From Isoetes taiwanensis (taxonomy: Eukaryota; Streptophyta; Lycopodiopsida; Isoetales; Isoetaceae): 64,000 bases of DNA. The DNA is taken from positions 3,122,936 through 3,186,935 of the forward strand of contig JAJEKV010000002.1 of assembly GCA_021234155.1 (NCBI GenBank). The letters run 5' to 3'. Each line of letters starts with the position of its first letter. The first letter of the stretch is position 1. Shown in pieces: positions 1-11,229 of this stretch. Both the position numbers and the translations under genes were made by a program. The notes under the pieces were generated by a model, which saw only the letters and a list, made by a program, of their open reading frames with translations, searched no databases and was not told the origin of the DNA.

Positions 1-3000
1 CATATTGCCGGGAGATTGTTCCATGAGTACATTTGTGACATGTTTGCTAAGATGTGGCAGTCAAGATTGGGTTGGGTACAACTAAACCAAGCTCAATTAC
101 GTTAGCTTAATTGTATAGTGGTATTGTGGATTCCACTGGGCATGATGGTAATTCCATTGGGCCGTGTCATTCTACCAAAGAACATTTCTTGGAAGCACAC
201 GCTATATGACTCAACTATACCAAGATGCAATGGCAATTGTTCGAGAGCTTGGCCGACCAGATTTGTTCATCACTATGACCCCGCCAACCCAAAGTGGCCG
301 TAAATCACTAGGGAGCTCATAAATGGCCGTGACTCTTCCTACGACACCTGATTTAGTAGCCCGTGGTCTTCTACCTAAAGTTGAAGGAGCTATTAGAGAT
401 TGTGTCACATCATGGCATATTTGGCCGCATTCACTAGGATTCATGTCATTGAGTTCCAGAAGAGGGCCTTCCTCATGTGCATCTCCTTAACATATTGTAC
501 CAGAGGACAAGCCACCGACGGCCGAGGATATAGATAAAGTGATTTGTGCGAGAGATTCCGGATAAGGAATCCAACCCCCTAATTGTATGAGGTGGTCACA
601 CGGCAGATGATGCATGGACCCCGTGGCCCCTACATATCCCAATGCCCCCCCGTATGGTTGATGGGTTTGCAGCGGGTACCCGGCAATTTCTCGGAGCGCA
701 CTATGATTAGCAACGGCTACCCACCTACAAAAGCGTAGAAATGATGGAAGAACTGCTTTATCGAGATGGCATGAACATGGACAATAGATGGGTTGTACCC
801 TACAACCGTGGGTTGTCGTGCTATTTTAGATGCCATATTAATGTTGAGATATGTGCCCATATTAAGGGAGTCAAATACTTATACAAGTACATTTTACAAG
901 GGTCCGCATTACGATATCGCGGAACTTAGGACAAGGTTCTCGAGAGAGTGTCACCACGAGCACTATAGCGATGACCATGATGAGGTTCAAAGAAGATGTC
1001 AATGCCAAATACTATTCTCGCCTCCGAGGGCGATGGCGGTTGTTCAAGTTTGATTGCAAGAACGTAATCCTCATGTGGTGCGACCGCGCTTCACCTTCCT
1101 AATGAGCAGCCAATACTTTTCGATGAGAATGCACTTAGATGAAGTGGTTAACAATGCACATGACACCACTCTTATGGGTTGGTTTAGGTGAATGCCGCAA
1201 ATGAATACCCGTCCCCGCACTTTGTTGTACCACGACTTTCCCAAGAGCTTTACTTGGAGCAAAGCCACATACAAATGGACAAAACGTGAACGTATTCAGG
1301 TTATGCCATCCGGGGTAGAATGTACTTTGTGACTCCCCTCCGGTGAACGATTTATTTTAAGATGTTGCTAAGCAATGTACCCGAGCTACGCCTTTTGAAG
1401 ATCCGAGAACCGCTGATCGGCCATTTGTGTGAGACGCTCAAGAATGCATGCATCAGCCTATGATTGTGAATGATAATTCGTGAGTGGCTAGAATGCCTAC
1501 GAAAGCATCATCGTGGGGGTATGCCACGCCAATTGCGACACTTATTTGCTTCAATTACGTTGGAATGTAACCCACTCTATCCACTTGATATTTGGAAGGA
1601 GTTGGAATATAGGATGGTCAAGATTTCCTAGACCAAAGTTGCTTATGATGCTTATTCCAAGACAAAGTCACTTAAGTCAAGATGCTATTGACATGGCACT
1701 AATGGATGTGGAGGATCATATGCAATCGGTTGGAAGGAGCCCGGCGAAATGGGCTTCAACTTACCGTAAACCGTATAGACACAACCACACTATTCCGTGA
1801 GGAAATGATGTATGTGAGTATGGATAAAGTCCTATCGATTCGAAGTTGAACATTGATCACGGTGGGTTTACGATGTCGTTTCCGACCATGTGATCGATAA
1901 GACCGGGTGGTGGGGTCTTCTTCGTGAATGGCCCCGGTGGAACCGGAAAACATATCTATATAACACTCTCCTAGGGTATGTACGCGTGCAAGGGGTTGGA
2001 TTGCTCGCGGTTGCATCTTCTCGGTATTGCGGCGGTGTTATATCAAGAAGGTGGTCGAACGGCTCATTCGCGTTTCAAGATACCCATAGGGGCACACGGC
2101 ATCTACTTGCAATATTCCAAGGCGTTCGATTGGCAAGACTCATCCGGAGCATGTTCGGTTGATTGTATGGGATGAGGCACCAATGATGCACAAATGGATA
2201 TTTGAGGCAAAGGGATAGAACATTGAGAGATGTGATGGGCAATGAGCGCACCCGGCTTTGGTGGGATTCCAATACTATTGGGAGGGGATTTCCACAAATA
2301 CTACCCGGGTTCCTAAAGGTTCGCTACAAGATAAATCGTAGAAGCTTCTCTAAAGCCGCTCAGATATCCGGGATAGTGTGAGAGAATATAAACCGACAAT
2401 CAACATGCGCGCCATGAATGCATTGGGCTTAGATGCTTGAACAACAAGCATTTGGTCGACTACTTACTAAGTATAGGAGATGGTCGAACCAACCTTTCGG
2501 AGAAGGGTGTTGACATGGTCCATCCGCCACGTGATATATGCCTTGGCTCGATGATGTGGATGATTTAATTCAAGACATATTTCCGATATCCAAATGTAAC
2601 TGAAAGAAGTGATTTTCGGACACATCGGCAATACTATCGCCTTTGAACCATTTTGTCGATGAGATCAATAAGAAGGTGGCGCCTCTCATCCCCGAGAGAC
2701 GCACAAATTACTTTAGTGCTGATCGAATCATAGACACAGATGGCCAGCAAGCGTGTCTATATCCCATTGAGTTTCTAATGCACAAACTCCAAGTGGTGTA
2801 CCGCCTCACGAGCTAAAACTAAAGGTGGGAATGATTGTAATGTTGCCGAGGTCTACATCGCTCAAGAAGGGCCCAATGCAATGGAACACGACATTGATTA
2901 TAAAAAGCCGGGAAGACGTGTCATTGAGGCACGATAGTAATCGGGACACACGTTGGTGACACTGCGTGCTCTATCGCAAGATTCCAATTGTGCCTACCGA

Positions 3001-3276
3001 TTCAGGTTTGCCATTTCAGTTTGAAAGGGTGCAATTCCCTTTCGCGGCCGGCCTTTGCCATGACCATAAACAAGTCCTGGCGAGACAATGCATAAGGTGG
3101 GGATATATCTTCCAAAGCCCGTTTTACTCATGGACAATTATATGTGGCATTCTCAAGGGTACAAAATCGACAAGGAATTGGTTGCTATCAAAGACCCACC
3201 ATCCATGCCTCGTGAAGACGCCACTACAGCCTCAAGGTTCACAAGGAACGTGGTTTACGGATGCTTTGTGATGGAG
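1..3276 (+). pseudogene. Helitron Rep/PIF1-type helicase, frameshifted
   Basis: Remnant of the Helitron transposase that nicks and unwinds DNA during rolling-circle transposition. Reading across frames, bases 1-110 give the segment before the replication initiator (GRLFHEYICDMFAKMWQSRL). Bases 190-300 give YMTQLYQDAMAIVRELGRPD, typical of the Helitron-like N domain. Near 430-480 comes the HUH-type region (HVIEFQKRG..HAH-like). Bases 740-920 carry WVVPYNRGL..HINVEICAHIKGVKYLYKYI. The helicase Walker A (GPGGTGKTYLYNTLLGY in corrected frame) lies near 1930-1980, the Walker B-like WDEAPMM near 2168-2190, and the C-terminal MTINKSQG..VGIYLP..V..HGQLYVAFSRV near 3060-3165. At least ten frame changes and several stops are present, so no functional protein is expected. 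Confidence 0.85.
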
Positions 3277-3363
3277 GTAAGTGTCATGTCCTCGACTAAC
3301 GTTGTAATGTCCATATATTGTATGTATATGTGTTTTATTGAGGGAGGTTTTCATGCTTCTTAG

Positions 3364-3864
3364 ATGATTATTGATCTTCTTCAATGCGATCATGAAGCCC
3401 TACACACCTTTTGTACCTCGAGAACTTGGAAATCCTAAGCCGAGGGCGATAGTTCATGTACATCGTAGGGATGGTGAGTGAAAGATTTGTTAGTTCCAAC
3501 AATAACAATTGCTTATATGCTTCTTAATAGGATATGCTTCTTAATAGGATATATATTCTATCATTTATTAAGAAGTTCATCAATGCATGTTTCCTATCGT
3601 TTTCTGAAATGATACATTTTTATTGTAGGGAGTTATGCGATAGTTGATAACACACGCTGGCGTGTTGCTGTGTTGGAGTCAAAAAAGTTCCCCTCTAAGT
3701 ATACATGCAGGGGAACTTGCTTCACGCCAGGAGGCATCACACACATTGGTGTTTGCGATGGGAGACGGTTCAAGGCTTGGGCATCGATTCCACATGATGC
3801 AGTTGGTGATTACGAGCTTCCTGAGTTCCTAAGAAAGCATAACATCGTTGTTGGTACACCTTAG
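3364..3864 (+). CDS. Spliced tail gene inside the Helitron, unknown function
   Basis: I do not recognise the protein. An ATG at 3392 opens a frame (MKPYTPFVPRELGNPKPRAI...) that runs to a GTGAGT donor at 3474. An acceptor (polypyrimidine, TTGTAG) ends at 3628, and the next exon continues in phase to a TAG at 3864. The joined product is about 106 residues, with VHRRDG|SYAIVDNTRWRV at the junction and a glycine- and aromatic-rich second half (FTPGGITHIGVCDGRRF...). A further possible intron (GTAAGT at 3277 to TAG at 3363) would attach it to the helicase C-terminus, but that join is out of frame. A second open stretch beyond the stop (about 3865-4057) may be its broken continuation. It could be an extra domain of the Helitron protein or a captured host fragment. 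Confidence 0.45.
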
Positions 3865-4276
3865 TCGCGCGTGTGGGACATGGTATCAGAGCATGTTTAC
3901 ACGTTCATGTTCGCCACCATAGGCACGACGGGAGGAGCTTCTATACCTATCGGCCAAGAACCGAAGCCGCAGATCGAGCCGACGGACGTTCCACGAGTTC
4001 TTTGGGACAGGTTCTTCATGATGTGGATCCATTGAGATTGATGGACATAACCTCATTTTGCACTAAAAGTATTTTGTATTTGCGTATAAAACCAGTATAT
4101 TAGTTTAACATTTTGTTTGAACTTCATATTATGTGTACACTTTTAAAGGGTAAAGTTTGTTCAATATCTATATGTGTCTATTTCCACCTACACATATATT
4201 ACCTTCGATGCATTGTGCACATTCACGACACAACCACAACTAGCGCACATAAATGCCCTCATACATCCACGACTAA

Positions 4277-4306
4277 TGCCCGGCATCGCCGGGCACACGT
4301 TTCTAG
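4277..4306 (+). other. Helitron 3' terminus (hairpin + CTAG)
   Basis: TGCCCGGC (4277-4284), ATC loop, GCCGGGCA (4288-4295) form a perfect 8-bp stem. A 7-nt spacer is followed by CTAG (4303-4306) and then T. This matches the CTRR-T rule for Helitron 3' ends. Confidence 0.9.
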
Positions 4307-4312
4307 TACTTT

Positions 4313-4421
4313 TAAAGATTTGAAAGAATTGATTGAATCAGAGTGGGGACCAAAAAACAAATGGAGATTTAAAGAATATTTTATGAAGCCGTCTTGGAAC
4401 AAGACCTTCTATGATATGTAA
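4313..4421 (+). other. Short open stretch after the Helitron
   Basis: Directly after the Helitron terminus a frame reads FKDLKELIESEWGPKNKW... to a stop at 4421. It is charged and protein-like, perhaps an exon or gag fragment of the DNA into which the Helitron inserted. No start, splice partner or family is recognised. Confidence 0.2.
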
Positions 4422-4490
4422 GAGATGGTTTTTGGGATTTTGGGAAGAGGGAGGTCACAAATCGGCATGTACCAGAGCACTTTGCCCGAG

Positions 4491-4640
4491 CTTTCTTTCT
4501 CTCTCTCTCTCTCTCTCTTTTTTCTTTTTTTTTTTTTAAAGTCAAGATGTTTAAATTTTATTAATGAGTAAAACAGGGTACATGACCTTATTTGGGCTCC
4601 ACAATATGCCAAATATGTAACATCTAAAAACTGGTCATCA
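4491..4640 (-). repeat. (CT)n/poly(T) and 3' end of a retroposon on the minus strand
   Basis: A (CT)n run and poly(T) at 4491-4537 are followed by AAAGTCAAGATG and an AT-rich stretch. On the minus strand this reads as a retroposon 3' UTR ending in poly(A). It resembles in layout the poly(T) at 28198-28212 that ends the large LINE. Only the 3' end is visible. Confidence 0.4.
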
Positions 4641-4643
4641 AAT

Positions 4644-4725
4644 AGAAAGAAGGAAGGAAGGAAGGAAGGAAGGAAGGAAGTATATTTTAATGTCCACGGA
4701 GACCAACTGGCCTATGAGACGGTTT
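4644..4725 (-). mobile_element. 3' tail of a microsatellite-ended LINE, (CTTC)n
   Basis: Minus strand reads CATAGGCCAGTTGGTCTCCG, then TGGACATTAAAATATA and (CTTC)n at 4644-4680. The LINE at 23480-26334 ends with nearly the same bases (CATAGGCCAGTTGGTCTCCG, TGGACGATAAAATCAT) but an (ATTCT)n tail. This is therefore a short 3' fragment of the same or a closely related family in the opposite orientation. Confidence 0.7.
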
Positions 4726-6379
4726 TACAATATAGCGGAAAGTTTCCAAACACAAAATAAAACCACAGAAACCATGTACAATGTGTCTCTACCACTAGGA
4801 TGAAAAAACCCCCCGTGTGGGAGGAAAAACCCTTGTAGTAGGCATTGAGAGGCCCTATTTGGGTGCTCAAATTCCCTATGCTGTGAGGGACTCCCTGACG
4901 GTGGAGACTTGCAGAATGTAGGACGCAAGACGTGCCACCATTGGCGAAACCAGCAGTTGGTGAATTTCTATCTCAGAGCATCTGAGATCGGCAAGAAGTA
5001 CGTCCAACATTTCAAAATCGGAGTCTACAAGCTGATATGGACTCCCCTACCTGAACAAAGATTGAGGTCAATGTGTAATTTGCAACTGCAACCATTTGAA
5101 GCTCACCACCATAAAATACAAGCAATTGAAGAGCATTGGAAGCAATTATCATTCCGCGCATTTACTTAGCTAGAATCCATCCTGCAAGATCGTACTACAG
5201 AAGATCATGTCCCTGTTCCAAATATGTACTAGGGGACTCAATTCTCCCACTTCCAACAATGCAGAAGATTATGTTGGCATGCCTACTAGAGGTGGTCCAA
5301 TTGCTAACCAAAAGCTCCTCCTATTATTAGCATAGGCCACAACTGAAAAATGCTCAACTTCCTCATTGATCTGGAATTAAGCTCCCCTTGGACACTTGAA
5401 TCACAACTCGATAAGTCAGCAGCGGTAAAGAATACTTGGTCTCACGCCCAAGGCTCCTTAATCAGACCCCTTTCATTACCCAAGGAAAGTCCATAGAATC
5501 TGATTTCCCCTCTGGAAAAGGGGGAGGATGATATTGATGTAGCCAAGACTAAAGATACATCTCAAGATGCCACAACAGAACAACAAATGACCAAAGATGC
5601 ATCCAACATCTGCATTCCTGCAACTCCTAAAGGGAAGGACAGTCCATTTCGTGCAAATAGCAGTTGCATCATTACCTATAGTGCTGCCTTATGATGAACT
5701 CCTCCAAGATGAACATAGTCCAAGTTTGTCAATATCTTTTTCTGACTCAAAACCATCGCAAAAACTTGCAACATATCAGCTGCATCCAACCCCAAGACTG
5801 TAGTGAGTGCAGTCAGAACCACAACAGATATGGCCTTCCTATTGCAGTGAGTGCAACAAAAGAGAATCAACATACACACTGAAAAACAAGCTTATAATAG
5901 TGCTTATGAGCCAATAGCAGTAGCTGATTTTAGAATGAGACAGAAGGCAAATGTTGAGCATGGGGCTCAAAGATGCCCAAAGTCTTAAAGCACAAGCTGC
6001 CTACTATCTTTAGCCTATTGGAATCGAAAGCCACAAGGACATAATCATACCAGTCAAACATCTTATGCTATGAAGATAAAGCACTAAGGGCATCGACCAT
6101 ATTCTAGCACTGGACTTCTAGAGCAGAAGATTCGAGGATGACCAGCAGGCCGATCTTGCAACTATAGCTAAGACCCAAGGACAATGGCAGCAGCAGATCA
6201 TGCTGCACTTCTAGCTATGAGACCCTGCTTCTGGAGCCTGCACGCAATGGACGGCCGCTGCCGCCCTAAACAACACCAAAAACCCTAGTCAACATTCTAT
6301 GATCTCATAATATCTTGCCCGAGCTTTTGCCTTGGGTTTATATGGAAGATAGATTAATTGGAATAGCTTTAAGGTTTTA
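4726..6379. other. No recognisable gene
   Basis: Short open frames on both strands, none over 90 codons and none with a recognised motif. CCCTAA-like bases near 6280 are isolated. I see no promoter, RNA gene or repeat boundary here that I can defend. Confidence 0.5.
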
Positions 6380-6908
6380 GCTAAGGATCTATCCAAATCT
6401 GGACACAAGGATTCCTCTTTGATAGAAGACATTGCTGCTTCAGAATGTACAAGTCGTAAAGGTGTGAAGCAGCCAGCTTGCTATTCCAATGAAGAGATAA
6501 AAACAGTCCAAGATGTCTTGGAGGACAGTTGTAAATCATTAGATCAACTCATTACAATAGTGGATAGTTTGATTGTTCAAAAGAGGCAGGTGGAAGAACA
6601 AATACTAAAACTTTGAAGGAAGAAAGGAAGCACATGAGGAGGATCTAGTATTCATAGAGGGTGAATTGAAAGAGGCCTCTGAATTGGTTTATTGGGCAGA
6701 TAATGGTGAAAAGGTAGATGTATCTATCTTAAGATCAAAGGTAGACAATGTTTTGAGGGACAAGTCCAGGAAACAAGAGCAACTTAACAAGCTTAAGGAA
6801 CCTACAAATTGACAGAGAAAAAGAAAGATATAATTGCTAAAGAAAGCTACAGTAGTAGAATTGAGGGGTTTCTCAAGTTCATGGAGTCTTGTTCACCTTT
6901 GAATTTGT
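6380..6908 (+). pseudogene. Coiled-coil protein remnant
   Basis: Three consecutive open stretches in changing frames read as one heptad-rich protein: 6419-6616 (…DVLEDSCKSLDQLITIVDSL…QVEEQIL), about 6617-6812 (HEEDLVFIEGELKEASELVY…KQEQLNKLKEP) and about 6809-6908 (KKDIIAKESYSSRIEGFLKF…stop). The composition is Lys/Glu/Leu rich with no cysteines, so a coiled coil is likely. Two frame changes show that it is broken, unless short introns are involved. The family is not recognised; a retrotransposon gag N-terminus or a host gene fragment are both possible. A SINE lies just downstream. Confidence 0.4.
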
Positions 6909-7005
6909 AGCCATTGCCATCTCAAGAGATATCACGTGGTGAATGCGAAACAATAACTTTTACTAATTGCTTGTCTTGTGGACATGGATTCAGTTCAATT
7001 AATTC

Positions 7006-7317
7006 AATAATCCTTGCTCCATTGCCCCGAGGTCACGGGTTCAAACCTGGCCAATATTGGTCTAGTAATGGGGACCTTAAAATCCATTGCCCCGAGGTCA
7101 CGGGTTCAAGTATGACCAATTGGTCCTGTAGTAGAGACCTTAAACCTGCCATATGTACTCGATAATCACATGCAAAGCAGCTCCTAGCATATCGTGCCTA
7201 GGTAGTGGATTGGCTTTCATGTGATATATATGTAGAATAAAGTGGTGTAGCATGTACTCATGATGTGATGATGAATAGAATGACGTCCTTCAATAAAAAA
7301 AATAATCCTTGCTCCAT
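7006..7317 (+). mobile_element. tRNA-derived SINE with 17-bp target duplication
   Basis: The body (7023-7300) starts at TGCCCCGAGGTCACGGGTTC, a pol III B-box-like sequence (GGTTCAAACC) without a preceding A box. About 65 bp later the same segment repeats (7084-7115), so the head is duplicated. The body ends GACGTCCTTCAATAAAAAAA. It is flanked by perfect 17-bp direct repeats AATAATCCTTGCTCCAT at 7006-7022 and 7301-7317, the mark of target-primed insertion. No protein is encoded. Confidence 0.82.
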
Positions 7318-7631
7318 GTCTACATGCTTACCACTTGCTATGTTTGTCTTACTGTGTTTGTATTTCGAGTGGCACAAAATGTATTGATGGTTGTCTTTGG
7401 GATGCTAAGTTCTCAGTTGTACTGGGCTTTGAAACTTCAGGTATGTATTTTGAGATAAGAAATTGTAGCTTAATAAAATTCTATAGTTTAGTGCATGTTA
7501 GTTCAAATGTAGACTACATTTACATGGCTGATATTTGCATGATATGGTGCATGTATTTTCTTTGTATTGAATAGTGTATGTGAACTAAAATGACTTGTTT
7601 GCACTTGTGGTGTACATATAAGTAGTGCTAA

Positions 7632-7905
7632 TTTTTCATGGGTTAGAATGCAAGAAAATTTCTATATGAGAGAGAGTTCATAACCATGTCTGCACATTTC
7701 TGTAGACTTGTATGCATAGAATTACCAATTGACTTTTTTTTGGAGGGGGGATTGGAGTCTACTTTGAATGTACATTTTCATGGGTTAGAGTGCAGAAATT
7801 TTTTTGTGTAAGAGTTCACAACCACGTCTGTACAGTTATGTACATTTATACAAATTTGTAAAAATATATAGTTGTGTACATGGAATTACCAATTGTCATT
7901 CTTTT
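7632..7905 (+). repeat. Imperfect direct duplication, ~145-bp period
   Basis: Two copies of a block beginning TTTTTCATGGGTTAGAATGC (about 7635) and TTTTCATGGGTTAGAGTGCA (about 7779) share AAGAGTTCA.AACCA.GTCTG and end in ATGGAATTACCAATTG plus a poly(T). The rest of 7318-8018 is AT-rich and without a recognised gene. Confidence 0.65.
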
Positions 7906-8018
7906 TTTTTTGTTCTTGCATTGAGGAATTGGAACGTGTTTGAAATGTACAGTTATGTACATATCTGCTTCCATGATGTAATAGAAAATTCTAGAATCTA
8001 GAGATTGAGGATACTAAA

Positions 8019-8597
8019 TTGACGAGCTCTTGGCACTTCTCTGACAACAGAAAGACTTGTATCGTTTTATCGACCTTGAAGCACAAGATTTTTCGAGAGA
8101 ATTTCGAGAAGCTGAGTCGTACCCTATTAGACTTGGAAGCCTACAATAGGATCAAAGGGCGAATTTCAGAAGATCTTTCTTCAAAGGAAGAATTTTTGGT
8201 ACTCCAGGAGCAGATGGGATTTAGGAACAAGATAATGAGTGTGCTATCAATAGAGCTCATCTGGAACACCAAAACTAGCTACCAGAGAGCAATGAAGCTG
8301 ATAAATTTTGGATCCCTCGAAAGAGACAAAAACGAGCTCATGACCATACACCTCGACGAATATGCCTCTACGTATAAGAGTGTCACTTCTTCAAGAAGAA
8401 ACTCTCAAATAGAAGGAGCTCTCAAATATTACTTACTATGGTCGAGTGATAGTATTTTAGGGACCTACAACCCACATGGGAAAAATAAGGTCTACTTACT
8501 CATCGTACTCTCGGGCTTTAGGATAACACACGAGGATAATCTCTCTGATAGAGCACATCATCTTTATGAAGCGACCTATGGCCTTGAGCATCTTTGA
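8019..8597 (+). CDS. Hypothetical 192-codon open frame, no ATG at its start
   Basis: This is the longest open frame before the PPR gene, but it opens with TTG, not ATG; the first methionine is near residue 66. The product is charged, helix-rich and lysine-rich (KHKIFRENFEKLSRTLLDLE…, DKNELMTIHLDEYASTYKSV). No motif is recognised and no splice sites are obvious at its ends. It may be an exon, or a piece of a decayed retrotransposon gag like the ones nearby. It is followed 370 bp later by a (GTAA)n retroposon tail on the other strand. Confidence 0.3.
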   Translation: MTSSWHFSDNRKTCIVLSTLKHKIFRENFEKLSRTLLDLEAYNRIKGRISEDLSSKEEFLVLQEQMGFRNKIMSVLSIELIWNTKTSYQRAMKLINFGSLERDKNELMTIHLDEYASTYKSVTSSRRNSQIEGALKYYLLWSSDSILGTYNPHGKNKVYLLIVLSGFRITHEDNLSDRAHHLYEATYGLEHL

Positions 8598-8967
8598 CTT
8601 GTGGTTCCACATCTTCGCCAAGGATGACGAACAGTAACGGTGGCACTTACATAAGGTGAAGAAGTTTCTTCAAGATAATCTGGCTTATCAGCGATAAATT
8701 GTATAACCATGATATTGTACTAAATTTTTTACTATCTATAGTGTTCTGTTTGTATTGTAATTGTTTTATTTGATATTGCTTGTTTAGTAACATTTAAACA
8801 ATAAACAACTAATGCAACAACAAACAAGCTCATAACAAGTTGGTGCAATAAAATGTGTGCAATAAGGATTCATGGACATAACAGAGTGCCTCGAGGCAAC
8901 CAATTTCAAGGAGCAGATTGGGGCTCAAGAGTACTATTTTCAGAGCTCGGACTGTGGACTCCTAAAT

Positions 8968-8968
<1 letters not shown>

Positions 8969-9025
<57 letters not shown>

Positions 9026-9065
9026 ACTTTATTGTCAATCGACCTGGAGGTCCCGTGACATAACA
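8969..9065 (-). mobile_element. 3' end of a LINE/SINE with (CTTA)n tail
   Basis: A (GTAA)n run at 8969-9025 is followed by bases that on the minus strand read GTCACGGGACCTCCAGGTCG, then ATTGACAATAAAGTCTTA directly before the (CTTA)n tail. The design, a short conserved 3' end with TAAA and then a tetranucleotide tail, matches the other microsatellite-tailed elements in the window. Confidence 0.55.
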
Positions 9066-9188
9066 GAAGAATGTGGTTTGAGCACTGCATCGTTACCATG
9101 CTTGGCTACTTCACATTTACAATGCTTACCATTGCACACAATCGTAGGCTAAAGAGATCCCGATGTTAAAAAAAAATCCCATTCTTTT

Positions 9189-11200
9189 AGCAGGAAAAAT
9201 TCATTTGCTCTGACTACATTTCATGATTTCCAACCTCTTCAAGGACATGATCCATGAAGAGTAGGGAAAAAGGGTCACGTTCCGTAGCCAAATTTAGCTT
9301 GTGATAGTCCAAGGAGATGCAAATTTTACTGTCGTATTTAAGGGCAATTGAGGATGTGGCTCACTCACTCAGAGTATTCGACTTCATAAATAACGCCAGC
9401 AGTAAGAAACTTGTCAGTTTTAGCCGTGACATGGTCATGATAGTTGGGGTTGAGCCTGTACTATCATTGTTAGATGGGGTTTGAGTCCTATGTGGTAGGA
9501 ATGATTAGTTCCTCTAACTCTTTCTTGATATCTCTTAAATCTTTGTAGCACTATGCAAAGATATGCTTGAACTTCTTAAAGAGATTGATAGCAAAGCTTC
9601 GATATGATGTGAAATACCACCTGCCAGACAAATAGGTTGATCTTTCTTAGGTCAATAATCTCAACCCTTGGAGTTTGGATGTGAGGTATGGCATCAGTAT
9701 CCATGATCGTGTGAGCAGCTGGCTGAAGCAAGTCATGAGGTCCAGCACTAGCAATCATGAAAAACAAAGTTTCTTGATCTGGGGTGACAATTGATTGTCG
9801 AAATGATGGGTTAAGATTCTTCTGAGTACGATCCAAAGTGATTTTCTCTTTAAATTGGTGGACCAGATGGACTTGATGGCAAGGAACTTAATATATATCA
9901 ACCAGTGTGACAATAGCATGACCATTGCTGAGGTCCATATCGGCTAGCAGGTTTCTTCTTTAGGCGAAAGAGGTGCGCAAGTTTTGACAGCAGATTCTTG
10001 AACCTAGTAGGTATTGTGAGCATCCTCTGAGTCACTATCAGATAAGTGAGGCTCATCATATTCAACAGAAATGAGTTGGACAGCTTTCACATCCATAGTG
10101 GCATTAATAAGAGTGCCATCAGTGATGAGTAGTTGATTACAGTAGTAAATGCTTTTGACCTTACGAAAAAAGGGACAGCCAGCTAGAATGTCATAGTCGC
10201 CAGGGTCCTCCCCTACTTTCCAGACTCTAAATTTCAAAGGGAATTTGAGATTACAAATTGATCGTGAGTTCTGAAGTAATATCTTATGGTCGGGCGATAT
10301 GATCATTGGCCAATTTGATGTCGTAAGTTGCTTTGTACAAACATACCACCATTAATCTGAAAATGATTCACCTAATGGTTGCCCACAGTGGAATGAACAA
10401 TGGAAGTGGAAGTAGCAACTGTGCTTACTAACATAGTAGGTAAGGTAAGTTGCTCACAAAGAGTCGAACACAGTTTCAAGATGGTGGGATAGATTGAGGG
10501 GAATCTTGATTTTATCAAGTTCCTCTTGAAGCTCCATCATACTCAGTCATGAGATGAATACCTGATGGACGATCTTATAGAAACTATATGAGAATCTGGC
10601 TTTTAGTTTGCTAAAATTGATGAGTAATCGATCAACAAAGTCATGCACAGATTCCATGGTCTATTATTGCATATCATTGACTTGCTTCAGAAGTTCTTGA
10701 TCATTAGCCAAAGAACCATAGTATACCAAGAGCACCACGCAACGCGATCGAGAAAATGTGAAACTTGATCTGCAGCTACAACTATCCATTAAGAATCATG
10801 AGAGCTTGAAATCATTCAACATGAGCTTTCGCACTTTGGTCTTGAATGGACGTCCTCTTGGCAGTGCCAAAGATTGAATAAGAAAGTTTGAGATTGAAAC
10901 TCGCAATAGAAATTGAAGTATGTAAAGGATTTCCCAAAATCGGAGTAGGAACTGAGGAATATGGTATGTGAATAGGCAACAGACCTTAAGATAGAAAAGG
11001 TGGGGCATGAAAAAGCAACAGCTGTAGGGGTTGATGCAAGAGGTTGGGTGGACTGGTTGTGAAGGTAGTTGGTGAGATTGAAACCAGAGGGTAGTAGATG
11101 GTGCCTGAAGATCAACCCCTGGATTACTATCCTCCTCGAGTGGTATGTCACCCATAAGCACGAACTCATTAACTTGAAGAAAAGTACATTCTCATTTTGC
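9189..11200 (-). pseudogene. Ty3/Gypsy-type retrotransposon gag-pol remnant
   Basis: Read on the minus strand the order is gag, protease/linker, reverse transcriptase. Near 10500-10680 is a gag-like stretch (TMESVHDFVDRLLINFSKLK). At 10004-10306 a frame contains GDYDILAGCPFF, reminiscent of the aspartic-protease Y-x-x-L-x-G-x-P-W region. At 9576-9836 is a linker with RVEIIDLRKINLFVWQVVF. At 9189-9450 the start of the RT reads, with small frame shifts, KFLTAGVIYEVEYSE, then ISLDYHKLNLATERDPF, then MDHVLEEVGNHEM. These correspond to the Gypsy consensus L.AGFIY.V..SEWVSP…R..IDYRKLN..T.KD.FPLPF.D..L..V. No LTRs are seen. Many stops show long decay. Confidence 0.75.
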
Positions 11201-11229
11201 TCCAAATGGCTTGCATCATGCATTTACTG

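Larger units (their letters stand above)
1..4306 (+). mobile_element. Helitron, 3' part
   Basis: Rolling-circle (Helitron) transposon whose 5' end lies before the window. Seen: degraded Rep and PIF1-helicase coding sequence in the canonical order from base 1 to about 3276, then a small spliced tail gene, then a typical Helitron 3' end (8-bp GC hairpin, 7-nt spacer, CTAG) followed by T. The clean terminus fixes the element's boundary at 4306. The many frameshifts make it non-autonomous now. Confidence 0.88.

Noticed and set aside
4277-4295. GC hairpin as a bacterial-type terminator
   Set aside because: The context (plant DNA, CTAG after 7 nt, no T run) fits a Helitron terminus.
8969-9025. (GTAA)n as a CRISPR-like or origin-type repeat
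   Set aside because: It is a simple tetranucleotide run with no spacers, adjoining a retroposon 3' end.
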